Source: an uncultured Rhodopirellula sp. (lineage in GTDB: Bacteria; Planctomycetota; Planctomycetia; Pirellulales; Pirellulaceae). From it: 10,613 nt of DNA. The stretch covers positions 1 through 10,613 of the forward strand of contig CAJXTM010000055.1 of the NCBI GenBank assembly GCA_913061385.1. Reading direction: 5' to 3'. Of the stretch, positions 8,001 to 10,613 are shown in pieces. Position 1 is the stretch's first letter; each line of letters starts with the position of its first letter. The position numbers and the translations under genes are program-made. Under the pieces are notes generated by a model that worked only from the letters and a program-made list of their open reading frames with translations, was not told the origin of the DNA and did not search any database.

Positions 8001-9246
8001 GGCCACGGTCTTGTTGCTGGCCGTCCTCGATCGTCGAACCATAGCCGTGCCCCCAACTGAGAACCCACAACGCTCCATCCGGGCCAAATTCCATGTCGGT
8101 CGGATCGAATAACATTCCCTGGCTCGAACCCATCGTCCGGCCACGTGGAGCCTTCGCAAAAACTTCGGGCTGCGCCATGTTCAACATCGTTGCACCCTTC
8201 CACTGCGGTTTGTAGACAAAGATTGAACGGCTCAACCAATCCGCGCAAAAGAATGCACCCTGATATTTCTTTGCAAATAGATCCGACGAGCATGAGACCA
8301 CACCAGTGCCAGATCCATCGAACAGAGGGCCGCTGATTGGTGTGGATGGCAAGTGGTCTTGCCCCGTCCAATGTGGACTCCAGGGATGCCCCCACCCGAA
8401 GTGGGATCCAGCAAATGGATTCAGAATTCGATCCCCGCCATCTTGATCCTGATCGGTCCCGACCCAGTTGAATTCCGCATCGAAGCTCATGTCCCACATG
8501 TTGCGCATCCCTCTCGCAAAGACTTCCAACTGCGTACCATCTGGTTTGCATCTGAGCACGCCGCCTTCGGTTCCCCAGTCATCCGATGGAGTGTGATAGC
8601 CGTGCAGGTATTGATCACGGCCAAAGACATCCGACTCCGGTTCATTCGGTGTCTCTGCCGAAGGATTCAAGCCCCACAAATCGGCGAACGGTGCGGGTGC
8701 CACGTAACGTTCTTTGCTGTCCGCCGACATGTAACCCTTGGAGTTTCCTTTACTCATGTAGAGCCGACCGTCTGGGGCAAAGTTCAACCCGTGCAGCGCG
8801 TGTTCGAGATTGCCAAGGCCTCCAAAAACTCGCCGGTATTCATCGGCGACATCATCCCCATCGGTATCGCGGACGACCGTCAAGTCGGGCGCATTTGCAA
8901 TCCACAATTGATCGCCATACCAGGCGAGACCTTGAATGCTGTTGAAACCGCTGGCAAATGTCTTTGCCTTGTCGGCGACACCGTCTCCATCAGAATCGAT
9001 CAACATTGTGATTCGGTCGGTCGGCGAGTCCGGCTTTGGCTTGCGATACTGCGGCCCCTGGCCAACATACAATCGCCCTCGGACATCGAATGCCATCACG
9101 CACGGGTTTCGAACCAGCGGATCACTCGCATAAACCGAGACCGTAAATCCACCGGGAACCTGAGGAAGCTCCACTCGATCTTGAGCGTGGATTCGCATGC
9201 AAGGCACAACGAATAGAAACAGGCACACGCACTTGTAAAAACTCAT
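5080..9246 (-). CDS. Secreted PVC-type cytochrome c / dehydrogenase-propeller protein with C-terminal DUF6807
   Basis: A 1388-residue exported protein. Domains in order: signal peptide MSFYKCVCLFLFVVPCMRIHA (1-21, cut before QDRV); a TIGR02604-type membrane-bound dehydrogenase / sorbosone-dehydrogenase-like beta-propeller (about 25-425) with calcium-type loops DSDGDGVAD (84-92) and DTDGDDVAD (127-135); a HEAT-like helical region (about 445-660); a chitobiase C-terminal-like strand module YSLDGAEPTD...YVGPF (about 698-742); a beta-sandwich module (about 750-910); a PVC-type heme-binding domain (about 920-1060) with C940-A-N-C943-H944 and a possible axial Met1037 in VMPDGL; and a DUF6807 (formerly PmoA) domain (about 1112-1385). 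I start at ATG 9244-9246, which gives a clean signal peptide with AAGAAGG six bases upstream; a TTG at 9315 would hide it. It probably oxidises or binds a sugar-type substrate in the periplasm and passes electrons to heme c. Substrate unknown. Divergent from a sulfatase gene. Confidence 0.92.
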   Translation of the reverse strand: MSFYKCVCLFLFVVPCMRIHAQDRVELPQVPGGFTVSVYASDPLVRNPCVMAFDVRGRLYVGQGPQYRKPKPDSPTDRITMLIDSDGDGVADKAKTFASGFNSIQGLAWYGDQLWIANAPDLTVVRDTDGDDVADEYRRVFGGLGNLEHALHGLNFAPDGRLYMSKGNSKGYMSADSKERYVAPAPFADLWGLNPSAETPNEPESDVFGRDQYLHGYHTPSDDWGTEGGVLRCKPDGTQLEVFARGMRNMWDMSFDAEFNWVGTDQDQDGGDRILNPFAGSHFGWGHPWSPHWTGQDHLPSTPISGPLFDGSGTGVVSCSSDLFAKKYQGAFFCADWLSRSIFVYKPQWKGATMLNMAQPEVFAKAPRGRTMGSSQGMLFDPTDMEFGPDGALWVLSWGHGYGSTIEDGQQQDRGRVYRIAAESTPNNSRRKSIAAKYDQPYSRWTLRELADDLRHNVLPVRRTNAQIELVRRGERSAEFLISELQRPDVKQDAVTWVLWTIAQLDVVAADRTLAECAEVRSGRLNDRIQAIRTLGYRASQFSKPLPPVLRSSLKDEEPRVRFAAIQSIHESMSKDLVPDLWELIASEPDRNCFSSARIALGELQSADQLRQMLGNGSTGQRKAALLTLLEKAALSGDEVLPLRLDEDPIIAGIASSFVEKVGTTDSPVLQITTGKQVARRGIEVVINVGKVPDGLHVRYSLDGAEPTDTTGTKYVGPFRVITNATVSASLFKGRQRMGPVFRKTCKGQATALAVDANFDVYPVDVRDINVESGEPYITSVMRSAGKVYSNRNYTWKQLPDEIIGHTFIQPRNDDAGVGSVGEEFLSFSLRAAALVHVAHDRRIDEKPRWLKSFQRTDRRVATRDTTYDLFVKEYAPGEVTLGGNTIDGNAAARSQYVCIVKPAPLQTRQAVTTIQDSLARLSTADFRRGARLFFHEASCANCHKMGQRGRALAPNLTSMGARAAPKTLAESILKPNAVIMEGFHSVSILTESGRVHSGFIKQESGLSVELVQADGKVITVPRVAIEERRRQQVSVMPDGLAKQLSPQQVADLIRFIIDAGENPGLLEAREWQDANANGRLHSSTDESAAASKNVLPLTTTDPITFQNNGRSLRIRCGDRDVATYYYKHDEVKRPFFAHVKAPSGIEVTRSFPPGEGDKKDHADMHPGIWMAFGDIGGEDFWRNRGSVVHERFVEPPTGGVGSGSFTQRKSYQRTDGSVVCHEDFRCTIRVVRDGYLIQWYAAFSNPNGDEFYFGDQEEMGLGIRVATPITEVAGGAITDAAGRNGAKRVWSRSSAWCDYSGTVDGKELGMTILCHPDNFRPSWMHARNYGLIAANPFGRKAMRKGTSSKVVVTKGETLRLRYAILVHDRKMDSSEALVEYLQFVGKD

Positions 9247-9285
9247 CGTCGCCTTCTTATTATACTGACTTGCAAACGCCGAACG

Positions 9286-9315
9286 ATTATATTCTGAACA
9301 TCTTGACGAGAACAA
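9286..9315 (-). promoter_or_regulatory. Candidate sigma70-like promoter for the cytochrome gene
   Basis: On the minus strand TTGTTC (plus coordinates 9310-9315) and a perfect TATAAT (9286-9291) are 18 bases apart. Transcription would start near 9279, giving a leader of about 33 bases before the ATG at 9246. A second TATAAT at 9259-9264 has no good -35 partner. This is pattern matching only; planctomycete promoters are poorly defined. Confidence 0.35.
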
Positions 9316-9480
9316 TCAAGCGTGGAAATGAATGGACGTCCTAGCTGTCGAACTCAGCCCTTGGTGTCGCTGAACAGCAACCCAAGGCGACGCCTTCACG
9401 TCATCGGTAGTCTCATCATTGCTTTGGCAGAAACTGACAGCAGTCGTCCACAATGGATCCTCATGGGAATAAGGCGAGTC

Positions 9481-10567
9481 ATGACCAGCATCAATTCAAA
9501 CAATCTTGTACTAGCAATCTGCGTGACTGCTGTGACGCTATCGGCATTGAGCCAGTTGGACGTGCAGGTTTTAGCTGAGGATCGTCCCAATGTCCTGCTC
9601 ATCATGGCAGACGATGTTGGCGTTGAGGCTCTTGGCTGTTACGGCGGCGAGTCTTACCAGACGCCTCGACTGGATGCGCTGGCCGAAGGCGGCATGAAGT
9701 TTACGCATTGCTACAGCATGCCGGTCTGTCATCCAACTCGGATCACCTTGATGACGGGTCGGTATCCGTTTCGCACGGGCAACCCAAGGTGGGGTACTTT
9801 TCCAAAGAAAGAAGAACAAAACAACATTGGTCAAGTCATGAAACGAACTGGCTATGTAACGGCGGTCGCCGGCAAGTGGCAGATTTGCACGATGAAAAAC
9901 GATCTTGATCATGCAAACCGACTTGGGTTTGACGAATCGTGTTTGTTCGGTTGGCACGAAGGCCCTCGATACCACTCCCCATACATCTATCAAAATGGCA
10001 AACTGCTCAAAGATCTCGAAGACAGCTACGGACCCGATGTCTATGTCGACTTCCTGATTGACTTCATGCGGCGCAACAAAGAGACGCCATTTTTCGCCTA
10101 CTACCCGATGGCCCTTTGCCATGATGTGACCGACGATTTGAAAGATCCCGTTCCGTTTGGGCCGGATGGCCATTACGACTCGTTCAAGACAATGATCGAG
10201 GCGATGGATGTTCGCGTTGGTCAATTGATCGACTCGTTGGATGAACTTGGCTTGCGAGAGAACACCCTCGTTATATTCACAACGGACAACGGCTCGCCTG
10301 TGCAATCGATTTATTCAGCTGAAGTGAATCCTAATCCAAGGAAGAAGCACACATACACTCGCGTTCCGGTTGTTTCGCGACAAAACGGCATTGATGTTGC
10401 TGGCGGCAAGGGCTCGTTGAAAAACGCTGGCACTCGTGTTCCGCTGATTGCGAATTGGCCTGGCAAGGTGCAGTCAGGCCAAGTCGCCAACGATCTTGTA
10501 GATTTCTCGGACTTCTTGCCGACAGTTGCTGAGTTTGGACAAGCCGACTTGCCCGACGGTGTGACGC
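9481..10567 (+). CDS. Exported type I (formylglycine) sulfatase, N-terminal 362 residues, truncated by contig end
   Basis: A sulfate-ester hydrolase, probably acting outside the cytoplasm on sulfated polysaccharide. The hydrophobic N-terminus (about 8-31) looks like a signal peptide. RPNVLLIMADDVG (35-47) gives metal ligands D44 and D45. C83-H-P-T-R87 is the C-x-P-S/T-R site whose Cys is converted to formylglycine, followed by LMTGRYPFRTG. AGKWQ (130-134) is the usual GKWH with Gln for His, and TTDNGSP gives D269 and N270, the other metal ligands. AAGG ends six bases before the ATG at 9481 and decides the start. An in-frame ATG at 9463 (MGIRRV...) would give a more basic signal-peptide N-region and is a real alternative. 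The frame stays open to 10567, where the adapter begins, so roughly the last quarter is missing. Divergently arranged with the cytochrome gene. Confidence 0.93.
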
Positions 10568-10613
10568 CTGTCTCTTATACACATCTCCGAGCCCACGAGA
10601 CCGAGGCTGATCT
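10568..10613. other. Illumina Nextera i7 adapter, inverted copy (library artefact)
   Basis: Positions 10568-10586 are CTGTCTCTTATACACATCT (Tn5 mosaic end), 10587-10601 the read-2 adapter, 10602-10609 the index CGAGGCTG (reverse complement of 7-14), and 10610-10613 the start of the P7 tail. Genomic sequence ends at 10567. Frames crossing it are artificial, for example a minus-strand frame from 10582 beginning MYKRQ, a tell-tale adapter peptide. Confidence 0.98.

Noticed and set aside
8353..9216. Plus-strand 287-codon frame opposite the propeller domain
   Set aside because: It is antisense to a clearly coding, domain-matched gene and has no recognisable features of its own.
10331..10582. Minus-strand 83-codon frame starting MYKRQ
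   Set aside because: Its start lies in adapter sequence and the rest is antisense to the sulfatase gene.
1..10613. Composite transposon bounded by Tn5-type inverted repeats
   Set aside because: The repeats are complete Nextera adapters with index and P7 tail; no transposase or resistance gene of Tn5 is inside.

Overview
The window is a sequencing contig whose two ends are Illumina Nextera (Tn5) i7 adapters: 1-48 and, inverted, 10568-10613, with the same 8-base index at both ends. Real sequence runs from 49 to 10567. The terminal inverted repeats and Tn5 mosaic ends are library artefacts, not a transposon, and both edge genes are cut by the contig ends rather than by biology.

The gene content points to Planctomycetota, probably a marine Pirellulaceae member (Rhodopirellula-like). 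It carries a giant secreted PVC-type cytochrome c / dehydrogenase-propeller protein fused to a DUF6807 domain, a divergent exported formylglycine sulfatase, a planctomycete-style integrase-core transposase relic, medium GC and low coding density. This is inference from family content; no marker gene is present.

Layout: (1) 50-181, possible 3' end of an unknown gene. (2) 182-786, no convincing gene, with faint IS3-like traces. (3) 787-2312, minus strand, a two-gene operon with a 4-bp overlap: a LicC/PntC-like nucleotidyltransferase followed by a CDP-alcohol phosphatidyltransferase. This is the pair needed to activate a phospho- or phosphono-alcohol with CTP and transfer it to a lipid or polyol acceptor. 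(4) 2313-3301, a long noncoding stretch with an inverted repeat next to the operon start, three 21-bp tandem repeats with a GACGCAAGCGTC dyad, and a 19-bp perfect palindrome. (5) 3302-3736, a small STAS-domain protein lacking the phosphorylatable serine and apparently shortened by a one-base frameshift. (6) 4038-4771, minus strand, an integrase-core transposase pseudogene with two nonsense codons and an internal deletion. (7) 5080-9246, minus strand, the 1388-residue multidomain cytochrome protein. (8) 9481-10567, plus strand, the N-terminal 362 residues of a sulfatase, divergent from the cytochrome gene across 234 bp.

The cytochrome/propeller protein and the sulfatase probably belong to the extracytoplasmic polysaccharide-degradation repertoire of planctomycetes. 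The lipid-headgroup operon, the STAS gene and the dead IS look like unrelated neighbours. I found no clear evidence for a wholly new system. The most unusual items are the domain fusion in the 1388-residue protein, the altered CDP-alcohol phosphotransferase signature, and the tandem dyad repeats upstream of that operon.
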